Shown piece by piece: positions 8,797-17,796 of a stretch of 64,000 nucleotides of DNA (positions are counted from its first letter, which is position 1; each line of letters opens with the position of its first letter). Both the position numbers and the translations under genes were made by a program. Source of the DNA: Aporhodopirellula rubra (GTDB taxonomy: Bacteria > Planctomycetota > Planctomycetia > Pirellulales > Pirellulaceae); the NCBI RefSeq assembly GCF_014192335.1, contig NZ_JACHXU010000001.1, positions 411,556 to 475,555 on the forward strand, written 5' to 3'. The notes under the pieces were generated by a model, which made no database searches, was not told the origin of the DNA, and saw only the letters and a program-made list of their open reading frames with translations.

Positions 8797-10278
8797 ATGA
8801 TACGTGTCCGACCCCAATGTCTCGTTCGCGGAGTCATGCTTTTCGCCATGATCGCTAGCCCCGCGATCGGTGGAGACTACTTTTTGACCATCGGCGGCGG
8901 ATATGCCCCATCGGGGAATCAAGCGTCACTCGAACGGAACGTCTTGTTTTCGCAACGCGTCCTCGAGGAAAAGAACATCGGTCTCGACGTGCAGAGCGTT
9001 TACTTTGCCGACGGCGATCAACCGCGTCCTGATCTGCAAGTGATCGATCGAAAATCGATCCCGAGGGCAAACCAGTTGATGGCTGAATTCTTCGGCAGCC
9101 AAACGGACCTCGGATTGTCTTATCGCAATCACCGTGTGCCACATGTTCGAGGTGCGACGAGCGAAGCAAACCTCCGTCGTTGGTTCAAATCGGTCGGCCC
9201 GTCGATGCAAAGCGGTGATCGACTCTTCATCTACGTGACGTCGCATGGCAATAGCAGCAATTCGCGTAACCAGCCTTACAACACCTCGATCTCGTTGTGG
9301 AACAATGAACGGCTGGAAGTTGCCGAATTGGTCGAGTTGCTCGATGGGCTGCCCGAAGGTGTCAGTGTCGTCGCGGTGATGGTGCAGTGTCACGCGGGCG
9401 GGTTTGCGAGATTCATTTACAACGAAGGCGATCCCGAGCAAGGGCTCTCGACACAGGCACGCTGTGGTTTTTTCGCGACGGTGCACGATCGACCTGCCGC
9501 CGGATGCACACCGGATGTGGATGAGTCGACCTATGTCGAATACAGCACGTATTTTTGGGAGGCGATCGCGGGACACAATCGACTGAACCAGCCGGTCGAA
9601 CTGCCCGACTACAACCGCGACGGCAGAATTTCATTCGACGAAGCCCACGCGTACACGCTTCTCTCGAGCGACACGATCGATTTGCCGATCAACACATCGA
9701 GTGAGTTCCTCGGCATCGAAAGCCGATTCCAAAGTGACCAGCATCCTGATTTGTTGCCACGCGATTTGTCGTATGACGAACTACTCGAGTTGGCGACTCC
9801 GTCGGATCGTGCCGTGCTCGAAGGGTTGTCGAAACAGCTCGATCTTTCGGGGCAGGACCGATTAGCGCAAGCCGAACGATTGAAGAACGACAGACGCTCG
9901 CAGCGACGTGGACGATATCGAGGTCGTCCCGAAGACCCCGCATCGCAGTTGCGGCGAAAGATTGCCGGGAGTCTGAAGTCGCGTTGGCCGGAACTCGCTA
10001 ATTTGATGAATCCGGTATCGATCGAATTACTAACGACGCGAAGTGATGATTTCGTCCATGCGGTCGAGGTCCATCCTGACTACGAGCGTTTTCGAGAACT
10101 CGCTGATGCCGCCTCCACGGAATTGAGTGATCGTGAAAAACGAGTGAAGGTCGAACGGTTCATCCTGGCGGTTGAAAACGTCATCCTTCGCGAGAATCTC
10201 GTGCGACTCGGAGATGTCGACACGATTTCTCACTATCAAAGAATCGTCGAGGGTGAGAGTTGCTCGATTGGAGAGTAG
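8797..10278 (+). CDS. secreted caspase/legumain-like protein with EF-hand
   Basis: A 493-aa protein from ATG 8797, chosen because it begins a good signal peptide (MIRVRPQCLVRGVMLF) and has AGAGG about 9 bp upstream; ATGs at 8686, 8704 and 8755 are in frame but spoil the signal peptide. The clan CD cysteine-peptidase pattern is visible: a hydrophobic strand ending in SHGN (H150) and a second ending in QCHAGGF (C198), separated by about 48 residues as in legumain/C13 and caspase-like enzymes. An EF-hand-like loop, DYNRDGRISFDEA, follows, suggesting calcium binding. The C-terminal 170 residues are basic and helical with no recognised domain. Peptidase activity and extracellular location are inferred. 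Confidence 0.72.
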   Translation: MIRVRPQCLVRGVMLFAMIASPAIGGDYFLTIGGGYAPSGNQASLERNVLFSQRVLEEKNIGLDVQSVYFADGDQPRPDLQVIDRKSIPRANQLMAEFFGSQTDLGLSYRNHRVPHVRGATSEANLRRWFKSVGPSMQSGDRLFIYVTSHGNSSNSRNQPYNTSISLWNNERLEVAELVELLDGLPEGVSVVAVMVQCHAGGFARFIYNEGDPEQGLSTQARCGFFATVHDRPAAGCTPDVDESTYVEYSTYFWEAIAGHNRLNQPVELPDYNRDGRISFDEAHAYTLLSSDTIDLPINTSSEFLGIESRFQSDQHPDLLPRDLSYDELLELATPSDRAVLEGLSKQLDLSGQDRLAQAERLKNDRRSQRRGRYRGRPEDPASQLRRKIAGSLKSRWPELANLMNPVSIELLTTRSDDFVHAVEVHPDYERFRELADAASTELSDREKRVKVERFILAVENVILRENLVRLGDVDTISHYQRIVEGESCSIGE

Positions 10279-10323
10279 AATCTCCTCGGCTTAGCTCTTC
10301 GATTCTCACGGTGGAACGGTGGT

Positions 10324-11937
10324 TTGTTTTTGGATTGGTGGACGGTTTCTCAATTTGCAGCAAAACCCCAGGCCGCAGGTGCTGTCGTCGGTAGCGTGAA
10401 GGCCGACGAAGGTTCGAGGGCCGGTCATGCACCGTCGCCCTCGCCGAGTTTGATCGCGAACGCGTCCAAGCCCATCGGGCACACGCGATACGGGTTGTTG
10501 GTGTTTGGCGTGATTTGTCAGTTATTGACGATCTGGATCACGTGGCCGCTTTGGCAATCACGTGTCGCACCACCTCACCTGCCCGCACTGGATTTGCCGC
10601 AGGTGTCTTTCGGTTGGCTTTTGATTGCTTCGCTCGTGTTGATCGTCGCGAAGCCTCAGTGGGGGCTGCCGTTTCATTGGGGCGTTCTGATCGTGGCGTG
10701 TGTGTCGGATCAGTTTCGGTTGCAACCGCAGTTTTTTTCGATCGCCGTTCTGATGACGGCTTGCGTCTGGGATGCGGGCCATCGGGTTGCCCGTTGGACG
10801 CTCGTTTCGACTTGGTTGTGGGCCGGGCTTCACAAATTGCTGTCACCGGATTGGTTCGGATACGCTTCGCACTGGCTGGTCGCACGTAGCGGCTTTGACG
10901 CGGATTCGTCGTATTGGTGGTTCGCGATGATGGTGGCCGTCGTCGAATTGGTGGTGGGGCTGCTCGCGATTTTTCGGCCCAAGTGGGCGGCACCGGCGTG
11001 TCTGGTGATGCATGTTGGAATCGCCTTGATGATTTCGCCGCTTGTGCTGAATTGGAACGAGAGCGTTTTACCGTGGAATATTTCCGTCGCGATGATCGGT
11101 TCATGGGTAATGCGGACAACGGAATCGTGGCGACCGATCCTGGGATGGGAGAAAGTGGTGTGCGCGGTTGGCTTGCTCGCACCCATCGGTTTCTACGGCG
11201 GGTATTTGGACCACGGATTTTCCGGGGTGCTCTATTCCGGTTCGATACCCCAGGGATTGATCACGACGAAGCAAGGCACGCACCCGATCGAAGGTTGGGG
11301 CGAGTTGTGTGTTCCGTTTCCCAAAGAACGACGGACGCTGCGGATCTATTTCGAGCAGTGGGCCCAGCCCGGCGATAAACTGCATCTCGCGGATTCACGT
11401 CCGTGGTTGGACGATGCATTTTATGTTTTGGATTCTTCACAACACGCGAGACCGATCGACCGGGATGAGTTCTTCGCGGGCGTTCCCGTGGATAACGGTT
11501 TGGAAGAGTCAGGGGTGTCGCCCGAAGGTTCGGTGCCGATCGAAATCAGTGGCGTGGGACTCGACAGTCGGCGATCAAAATTTGAGTTGCAGAAAGCGGG
11601 AGTGCGAATGGTTCGTCGATCGGACGACCAACCGATCTACGCGATTGAATTCACTCAAGACACTTTTGACCCGGCGTTGCTCACGCACCTCGAAGGTCTG
11701 CCTAATTTGATGCAGATTCAGTTTGCGGGAACGGACATCAAAGACGATGATCTCGCAAAGCTCAAACATCTGCGACTGCTGACGGGGATCGGGCTCGATC
11801 GGACGAGAATCACCGACGCAGGAGTCGCCCATCTTAGCGAGCTACCTTTCCTGCAATATGTAGGCTGCGACGAAACCGAAGTTACCCCCGACGTACTCGA
11901 GGCTGTTGTCAAAACCCCGTTCTCAGGCCTCGACTAA
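10324..11937 (+). CDS. polytopic membrane protein with C-terminal leucine-rich repeats
   Basis: The open frame gives up to 537 aa from TTG 10324; GTG 10396 is another possible start, and no ribosome binding site decides between them. The middle third holds about seven membrane helices, including GLHKLLSPDWF followed by a helix pair, reminiscent of HTTM/DoxX-like membrane proteins. After the last helix there is an extramembrane region of about 120 residues, then two to three short LRR-type repeats (LTHLEGLPNLMQIQFAGTDI, LAKLKHLRLLTGIGLDRT, VAHLSELPFLQYVGCDET). It lies 45 bp after the caspase-like gene on the same strand, so co-transcription is possible. No function is assigned. Confidence 0.65.
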   Translation: MFLDWWTVSQFAAKPQAAGAVVGSVKADEGSRAGHAPSPSPSLIANASKPIGHTRYGLLVFGVICQLLTIWITWPLWQSRVAPPHLPALDLPQVSFGWLLIASLVLIVAKPQWGLPFHWGVLIVACVSDQFRLQPQFFSIAVLMTACVWDAGHRVARWTLVSTWLWAGLHKLLSPDWFGYASHWLVARSGFDADSSYWWFAMMVAVVELVVGLLAIFRPKWAAPACLVMHVGIALMISPLVLNWNESVLPWNISVAMIGSWVMRTTESWRPILGWEKVVCAVGLLAPIGFYGGYLDHGFSGVLYSGSIPQGLITTKQGTHPIEGWGELCVPFPKERRTLRIYFEQWAQPGDKLHLADSRPWLDDAFYVLDSSQHARPIDRDEFFAGVPVDNGLEESGVSPEGSVPIEISGVGLDSRRSKFELQKAGVRMVRRSDDQPIYAIEFTQDTFDPALLTHLEGLPNLMQIQFAGTDIKDDDLAKLKHLRLLTGIGLDRTRITDAGVAHLSELPFLQYVGCDETEVTPDVLEAVVKTPFSGLD

Positions 11938-12084
11938 CGCTTAGTGATTTTCTTATTCTTGTTGAAGGCAATCGTTGCAGATCAAACGCTCGGCTCATCG
12001 TCGGCGCGCGGGAAAAGCAATGGTGTGCAGGCAAGGCAATGCGGTCCCGATTCTTGTTCGTAGAGTCTGTCGCGAGTTCGATTT

Positions 12085-12648
12085 TTATACTTGTTTGAAC
12101 CGCAACGCGTTTTCTGGCAAACGGATTGAAGGGTTGGCTTCTGCTAATGCGGCGTAAAGTTTGGCTCGGTTGAAATGATAGTTTTGGGTGATTCGGATCT
12201 TCTCGCCCGACTTCATGTACATCGTGATGGAACTATAGTCGGTGTGCTTTTGGTACGTCTGCTTGATCTCGATAATTTCGCTCACCGGAACCGCAAACGA
12301 AGCGTCTTTCGAAAGTGGATCTGCTATTTCGAATCGATCCGCGTTCACCGCCGCTCGGAATGTTCCGTTCTGGACCCAGAAGTAAATGGCGGTCAGTAAC
12401 AAACCAATCTCAACCAACGGGAACGCGATGTTCACCCAATAGAACAGTTGTTTGCTCGCTTCGGACGGTTCGATGACCTGACGAGCGGCTAGGTACATCG
12501 CGAGCAAGATGCCCATGTTGAGCATCAAGATTGCAGCGGTTCGCCGTTGGCGACTTTCGTAAAGAAAGAGTTCACTCACGCTAGCACCGGAATCAAGAGG
12601 AGGAGAGCCAATCGTGATCGCCGGGTGATTGAACTCACTGAGTGCCAC
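12085..12648 (-). CDS. membrane protein with PH-like C-terminal domain
   Basis: A 187-aa protein from GTG 12648, which lies 4 bp after the stop codon of the upstream NHL gene. The frame is open further upstream to 12780, but that part overlaps the NHL coding region and is not protein-like, so the later start is preferred and translational coupling is likely. Two adjacent membrane helices (AAILMLNMGILLAMYLAA and WVNIAFPLVEIGLLLTAIYF) are followed by a cytoplasmic-type beta-rich segment of about 85 residues (FEIADPL, FAVPVSEIIEIKQTY, SSITMYMKSGEKIRI) ending in a helix. This looks like a PH-like fold as in membrane bPH proteins. Function unknown. Confidence 0.65.
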   Translation of the reverse strand: MALSEFNHPAITIGSPPLDSGASVSELFLYESRQRRTAAILMLNMGILLAMYLAARQVIEPSEASKQLFYWVNIAFPLVEIGLLLTAIYFWVQNGTFRAAVNADRFEIADPLSKDASFAVPVSEIIEIKQTYQKHTDYSSITMYMKSGEKIRITQNYHFNRAKLYAALAEANPSIRLPENALRFKQV

Positions 12649-12652
12649 GGTT

Positions 12653-13732
12653 TTATTTTTGCCACACGCGAACGCGATGGTTTTCGCTGTCGCCGATAAA
12701 GACTGAACCGTCTTTGTCGACGTAGACACCATGAGGACGTGCGAGTCGACACGCCAGCGGATCGTCACCATCGGGGCCATCCCCTTTCGTCCCGTTTCCG
12801 ACTAGCACTTCGATTGTGCCTTTGTTGACATCGAGATAGCGAATCGAGTGTGATTCCGTGTCCGCGAGATAGACGTTCCCGTCTGCACCGAGGCTAACGC
12901 ATTTTGGGCCTGAAAGCGTCGCTTTCAAAGCGGGGCCGCCGTTGCCCGTGAACCCTTTCTTGCCCGTTCCCGCGATTCGTGTAAGCGTATTCGCCTTCGG
13001 GTCGAGTCGCAGTAATGCGTTTCCTTCTCGGAGTGCGAGATAGCATTTACCGTCGGTGCCAAACGCGAGTGCTCTTGGTCCGTTGAGTGATGATCCGGTG
13101 ATGGGGGATCCATCGGGCGAGGTTTTTCGTTCGCCCGTGCCACTCCACGTTGAGATCACGCCAGAGGTCATGTCGATCTTGCGAATGCGATGATTCAAAA
13201 TGTCACAGACGTACAAATCTCCCGCCGCATCGAACGCAAGGCTGTGGGGTTGGTTAAACGTGGCATGGGATGCCGGCCCACCGTCGCCACTAAAACCAGC
13301 CACCCCAGTGCCCGCGATTGTGGTGATGACGCGAGTCGCGGCGTCCACACAACGTATGTCGTGATTGCCGAGTTCGACGATGAACAGATTACCATCACGA
13401 TCCCATGCGAGCTCATAGGGCAAATTCAGTCGAGCCTGATTCGCGGGGCCTCCGTCGCCGGTGTGTCCTTTTCCATGGCCTCCCGCATAGGTCTCGATCG
13501 TGCCATCGTCGCGCACGCGGCGGACACGGTGATTGTCGACGTCGCAAAGATACAGCAATCCATCCGGACCGCGAGCAACCGCAAAAACGTTATTCAGCTC
13601 TGCCTCGTCGGCGGGCCCATCATCGCCCGAGAATCCTTTGTTTCCCGTGCCGGCGAAAGTCGTCACGGTTGCGGATTGGCACGTTGCGGTGCCCAAGATG
13701 CAAAAGGTCAGTATTAGTAAGAAACTCTTCAC
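12653..13732 (-). CDS. exported NHL-repeat beta-propeller protein
   Basis: A 359-aa protein from GTG 13732, preferred over ATG 13759 because it starts a compact signal peptide (MKSFLLILTFCILGTATCQS) and has GGAG at good spacing. The mature protein consists of NHL repeats: TFAGTGNKGFSGDDGPA, TYAGGHGKGHTGDGGPA, TIAGTGVAGFSGDGGPA, RIAGTGKKGFTGNGGPA, and intervening LYLCDVDNHRVRRV-type blades. These form a beta-propeller that binds protein or other ligands; no catalytic residues are evident. It is followed after 4 bp by the two-helix membrane protein, suggesting the two work together at the cell envelope, though that is inference. Confidence 0.85.
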   Translation of the reverse strand: MKSFLLILTFCILGTATCQSATVTTFAGTGNKGFSGDDGPADEAELNNVFAVARGPDGLLYLCDVDNHRVRRVRDDGTIETYAGGHGKGHTGDGGPANQARLNLPYELAWDRDGNLFIVELGNHDIRCVDAATRVITTIAGTGVAGFSGDGGPASHATFNQPHSLAFDAAGDLYVCDILNHRIRKIDMTSGVISTWSGTGERKTSPDGSPITGSSLNGPRALAFGTDGKCYLALREGNALLRLDPKANTLTRIAGTGKKGFTGNGGPALKATLSGPKCVSLGADGNVYLADTESHSIRYLDVNKGTIEVLVGNGTKGDGPDGDDPLACRLARPHGVYVDKDGSVFIGDSENHRVRVWQK

Positions 13733-14249
13733 ATCATCTCCAACGTGCAGCATGGTCAAACTTTCAGTAACGCATCAATGAGAACGGCTCCATCAGTCGC
13801 CTCGCCGATTTCAATGCTAGCAGAATTGCGATCGGTACAGGGTGGCTCGTGAGGGCTCTCGCGGACCATCGTACTTGAATCTCTTCACGATCTCTTAATC
13901 GAATACAGGGAATTCCGTGGTAGGCGGACGGAGGAGGACGCTCTACGCTTATCGAGATTGAAAAAAGTGTGCTGGGGTGGCCTAAGCGGCGAAGTCCAGG
14001 CAGGAGACTCGGGAGCGAGAATCGTTGACTAAGCCCGTCCTGCTGACACGCAATTCTTCGCCTTCGGAAAGGGGCCAGGAAAGATAGGCGTGTTGGATGC
14101 GGTCGTTTCAGGTCTGCGGTCACGCACGCGAAGTCGATGTGCGGGTAAGCAGTGGTTATCCGTTGGCTGTCGTCGGTTCGCTTTATTTAATCCCTTCATG
14201 TGTGTGCAGAACGGCACTCATTTCGAACGCTATCCTCAAAAATCGTACT
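13733..14249. other. divergent intergenic region (NHL gene / glycerophosphodiesterase)
   Basis: About 515 bases containing the promoters of two divergent genes. Open frames cross it but are short, rich in Arg/Ser/His and lack family-like sequence. No repeat, RNA or strong hairpin was recognised. Confidence 0.5.
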
Positions 14250-15086
14250 ATGATGCTTCGCTCGTTTACCGCTCTATTCTTCGTGGTTTCGATGTCCATG
14301 GGCACTTGTTCAGCACAGTTAATTGTGGCGCACCGAGGGGCTTCTAATGATGCGCCCGAGAATACGCTCGCCTCGTTCGAACTGGCATTCGAGCGAGGTG
14401 CCGATGCGATCGAAGGCGACTTCTACCTGACGGCCGATGGCGAAATCGCCTGTATCCACGACAAAACGACCAAACGCGTTGCGCCTGATCAACCTGAACT
14501 CGTGGTCGCGGACTCGACGCTCGATCAACTCAGGCTGTTAGATGTGGGGCGTTGGAAAGACGCGAAATACGTCGGTCAGCGAATTCCGACACTCGCCGAA
14601 GTCTTGGCCACGGTGCCATCGGGAAAACGTATCTTTGTTGAGATCAAATCCGGTCCGGAAATTGTTCCCACACTGAAGACGCAGTTGGCCTCGTGTGACC
14701 TTCAAACGGACCAAATCGTCATCATTGCATTTAGCGAAGCCGTTGTGAAAGCGTGTCGCCAATCGATGCCGCAGTATCAATGCAATTGGTTGACGAGTTT
14801 TAAGCGAACCGATGCGCCGGCGTCTTGGAAACCGGAGCAGAAGGATGTCATCGCAAGTTTGACGCGAACAGAGGCAACCGGTCTGGGAGCCCATGGCAAC
14901 GAAGAAGTTATTGAACGGGAATTTGTCGAGCGTGTTCACGCAGCCGGTTATGAGTTCCATGTTTGGACGATCAACGATTTGGATGCCGCGAGGCGTTTCG
15001 TCCGTTTGGGGGTCGATTCTATTACAACCGATCGACCTGGGGTGATACGCAAGTCGCTCACGTCAACTGGTTCTGTTGACGCATGA
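14250..15086 (+). CDS. secreted glycerophosphodiester phosphodiesterase
   Basis: A 278-aa protein from ATG 14250 (a second ATG follows directly), which begins a signal peptide ([18 protein letters not shown]); the frame is open from 14097 but the extra residues do not fit. It hydrolyses glycerophosphodiesters to glycerol-3-phosphate and an alcohol. GDPD residues are visible: AHRGA with PENTLASF, then [33 protein letters not shown] and the C-terminal [14 protein letters not shown] with SITTDRP. The size is typical of the family. It probably acts in the periplasm on phospholipid breakdown products. Confidence 0.9.
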   Translation: MMLRSFTALFFVVSMSMGTCSAQLIVAHRGASNDAPENTLASFELAFERGADAIEGDFYLTADGEIACIHDKTTKRVAPDQPELVVADSTLDQLRLLDVGRWKDAKYVGQRIPTLAEVLATVPSGKRIFVEIKSGPEIVPTLKTQLASCDLQTDQIVIIAFSEAVVKACRQSMPQYQCNWLTSFKRTDAPASWKPEQKDVIASLTRTEATGLGAHGNEEVIEREFVERVHAAGYEFHVWTINDLDAARRFVRLGVDSITTDRPGVIRKSLTSTGSVDA

Positions 15087-15639
15087 AACAGATCGCCTCG
15101 TGCTCAATGACATTATCTTGCCGCTTCGCATGCTTTTGCGAAATGAGGCGGATTAACTCGCCTGCGTCGCCATGCTGGGTTGGGATTGTTTCGTGTTGCG
15201 ATTTATCTACAGCCGACTACGTGGGCAAAAAGGTCAACCCTTTTTAATGACGGACTGTTTTTATGGTCACTGGTGCAAGGCATTGGTATGGTTGGTAACG
15301 TGGCGTTGGTCGGAGGTGTGATCTCGTCGTTCTGCGTTTTTACACTGATAAAGCTTGAATCTTCGAAGTGAAACGCCTTTCGGAGAGGCTGCGTCGAGAG
15401 GCGACGACGATGCCCGCCGATAGTCTTCGCGCTGCTGCGATGTTGGGGGCGTCTCACCTTTAAGCGGACGTGTGTAGAGAGCTACGGTGGTGCCGCAATC
15501 ACTCCGCTCGGAAAGCGTGTTCCCTGCTGCAGTCCGTCTCGGAAAGGGAAGTGGTATCAACGGTGACTCGCGGTCGGTAAACTCTTGTTGGAAGTTTTTT
15601 TGAGACTCATTACTCGAAACCGCTCGGCGAACTACTACG
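15087..15639 (+). other. intergenic region downstream of the glycerophosphodiesterase
   Basis: No confident gene in 553 bases. Just after the stop there is a stem with TTCGCA/TGCGAA extended by CCGC/GCGG (15121-15151), a possible terminator. A second element, AAAAAGG/CCTTTTT around TCAAC (15227-15245), is terminator-like but has only two GC pairs. A 63-codon frame from TTG 15180 would encode two hydrophobic stretches (LFLWSLVQGIGMVGNVALVG and following) and could be a small membrane protein, but nothing else supports it. Confidence 0.4.
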
Positions 15640-16767
15640 ATGAAATTGTTGCTGTTTTGTCCACTGATTGTCTGGATGACCTCGTCGGTCCTTTTCGCGA
15701 CCGAGGGCGAACCGATAGCGGTGCGTTCGTGGCCTCAAGGGGGCGTTTCGATTGAAAATCAGTGGGGCCTTCAACTCGCGGTCGTGCCATCGGCCAGTGG
15801 CGAATTTGCGTCTGCCGAGAATGTCGATCACGTCGTCGCGGTCGGTGGGGATTCTCTGGACCATGTGCTATCGCGACTGCCCAACGAAGCCGAGGTTCGA
15901 TGGAGTGAGGCAGTGGACGCTCCCAAGCTCGATCCGAACGCGATTTCGGTTCGTTCCATCGATGACCATACGCTTCGAATCGATGTCGACGGCGTGTGTG
16001 TGGTTGTCGTGTCGGGTGACGGGACGGGCACGTTCATGGCGACGGAGGCCGACAAACGAGATGTCGACGTGTTGGTGTTGAGTAATGTTGCCGCGGGGAA
16101 GATCAACAGCGACCCGATCAAGATGCTCGTGCAGTCGTGGCATCCGATGTTTGTACTTCCACTGGCGATAGCGGAAGGGGAAACGGAGAACCCGAAACGG
16201 GCGACCGCGAACACGTTTGCGGTGGCGGCGACAGATGTGCCGAGTGGCAAGCCGACGGCTGTTTTGATCAGTCAAACGCCGTGGGAGATGCCTGGTGACC
16301 TCGCCGACCTGTTTGAAAAAATGGAACAGGCATGTAGCGAATCTCAGGACGTGTTCGCGGAACTCTCGGTTGAGCAGTTGAATTTCAAACCGGAAAACGG
16401 GACACACACGCCGCGCTGGAATGTCGAGCATATGATGGGACGGCAGCTGCAATTCTTTTCACAAATCTATCACGCGGTTGATCCGACTATCCCCGTGATG
16501 AATCTGAATCCGAAGCAAATGCCGCCGGACTATGAGTTCGCTCATCCCGATTGGGATGGATCCGAGGAGGCACGTCAGATGCAACGGGTGAGTGAGTTTT
16601 GTCGTCGGTTTGCTTACCTGCTCGACGGAATGGATGTGAACGCGAAAGCACCCGGTAGCCGTTGGCCATCGTTGCGGTCGCTCCTGATTCAGATGCAGCG
16701 GCACTATGGCGAGCACACCGCCAACACGGTTAAGAAATTTGAGTTGCCGGGCTGGCCGCAGTCTTAA
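15640..16767 (+). CDS. exported protein with DinB-like four-helix domain
   Basis: A 375-aa protein. It starts with a signal peptide (MKLLLFCPLIVWMTSSVLFA). Residues about 25-210 form a beta-rich N-terminal half without a recognised family. The C-terminal 160 residues look like a DinB/YfiT-type helical bundle: LFEKMEQACSESQDVFAELS, then LNFKP, RWNVEHMMGRQLQFFS and QMQRHYGEHTANTVKKFEL, with His residues where these folds bind metal. Export of a DinB-like domain is unusual but common in planctomycetes as far as general knowledge goes. Enzymatic role unknown. Confidence 0.7.
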   Translation: MKLLLFCPLIVWMTSSVLFATEGEPIAVRSWPQGGVSIENQWGLQLAVVPSASGEFASAENVDHVVAVGGDSLDHVLSRLPNEAEVRWSEAVDAPKLDPNAISVRSIDDHTLRIDVDGVCVVVVSGDGTGTFMATEADKRDVDVLVLSNVAAGKINSDPIKMLVQSWHPMFVLPLAIAEGETENPKRATANTFAVAATDVPSGKPTAVLISQTPWEMPGDLADLFEKMEQACSESQDVFAELSVEQLNFKPENGTHTPRWNVEHMMGRQLQFFSQIYHAVDPTIPVMNLNPKQMPPDYEFAHPDWDGSEEARQMQRVSEFCRRFAYLLDGMDVNAKAPGSRWPSLRSLLIQMQRHYGEHTANTVKKFELPGWPQS

Positions 16768-16803
16768 GCGAGGCCGCGTGGCCCAGATCGTCTGCAATAC
16801 GTT

Positions 16804-17694
16804 TCAGTCCACCGGCAACACGTCGACGCTCACTCTCAAGATCGGTTTGCCGCCGCCCATCACGATCCCACGCATGGGGCTGATGTCGTCGTAGTCGCGG
16901 CCCAGGCACATTGGGATGTGGTCGGTGCCGGTGCGGACGGCGTTAGTCGGATCGAAATCGACCCAGCCGATTTCGGAACCCGCGTAGACGCTGATCCACG
17001 CGTGTGATTCATCGCTGCCGACGAGACGTGGTTTGCCCTCGGGGGGATACGTTCGGAGATAGCCGCTGACATACCGGGTCGGCAATCCGAGGCTGCGGAG
17101 ACACGCGATTTGGACGTGTGCAAAGTCTTGGCAAACGCCGGCTTTCATTAAAAACGCGTCTTCCGTGGTCGTGTTCACATCCGTTGCTTGCGTGTCGTAG
17201 CGGAAGTCGCTGTGGATGTGTTTGGTCAACGCATCGACCGCCTCAATGATGCTGGTATGCGGTTGCATGATCGCACGAGCGTAGTCGGCAAACTTGGCAC
17301 TCAGTGCAATCCGGCGGGATGCGAACACAAACTCGCGTGCCTTCCAATCGACTGGTTTGTCCCCTCGGCGAACGATTGCAATCAGGTCAGCCCAGGCTGG
17401 AGCTCGCGAGAGGTATTCTGCATCCGGGGTCGAGATGCTGACGCGGCTCGTGACACGGACTCGCAACGCTTGGTGCAACGACTCGATGGCGAAGGAGTCG
17501 ACGACGTTTCCGTAGTAGTCCGGGTGCCGGTGGATCGACGCGGGCGGCGGATCGATTTCGACTTCACACGAATGGCAAACCAAGTTGGCTTGGTTGCGTG
17601 GACGCATTCGAAGTTGGTTTTGGCAAAGCGCCACCGGTTCACTGTAGCGGTACGCTGTCTCGTGGATGATTCGGTAGTTAGCGGTTTGAGTCAT
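16804..17694 (-). CDS. transglutaminase-like cysteine peptidase-fold protein
   Basis: A 296-aa cytoplasmic-looking protein of the bacterial transglutaminase-like family (N-terminal beta region plus core). It opens with YRIIHETAYRYSEPV, the typical N-terminal region. The catalytic triad is visible as C188 (GVCQDFAHV), H231 (SHAWISVY) and D248 (WVDFDPTN). No signal peptide is present. Family members near circularly permuted ATP-grasp and alpha-E proteins are predicted to hydrolyse or exchange peptide amide bonds. It is the last gene of the five-gene cluster, 102 bp after the ATP-grasp/alpha-E fusion. Confidence 0.88.
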   Translation of the reverse strand: MTQTANYRIIHETAYRYSEPVALCQNQLRMRPRNQANLVCHSCEVEIDPPPASIHRHPDYYGNVVDSFAIESLHQALRVRVTSRVSISTPDAEYLSRAPAWADLIAIVRRGDKPVDWKAREFVFASRRIALSAKFADYARAIMQPHTSIIEAVDALTKHIHSDFRYDTQATDVNTTTEDAFLMKAGVCQDFAHVQIACLRSLGLPTRYVSGYLRTYPPEGKPRLVGSDESHAWISVYAGSEIGWVDFDPTNAVRTGTDHIPMCLGRDYDDISPMRGIVMGGGKPILRVSVDVLPVD

Positions 17695-17796
17695 CAGGTG
17701 CGGAATCGAAAAACAGACGAGCGGACGGAGGGGGGGCAGAATGCCAAGCCGGTGGGCTCCACTGGGGAGCCTACCGCCGGAAAAAAATCGACCGCG

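Noticed and set aside
15180..15371. A 63-aa hydrophobic protein
   Set aside because: TTG start, no ribosome site, isolated in an intergenic region; kept only as a comment on that region.
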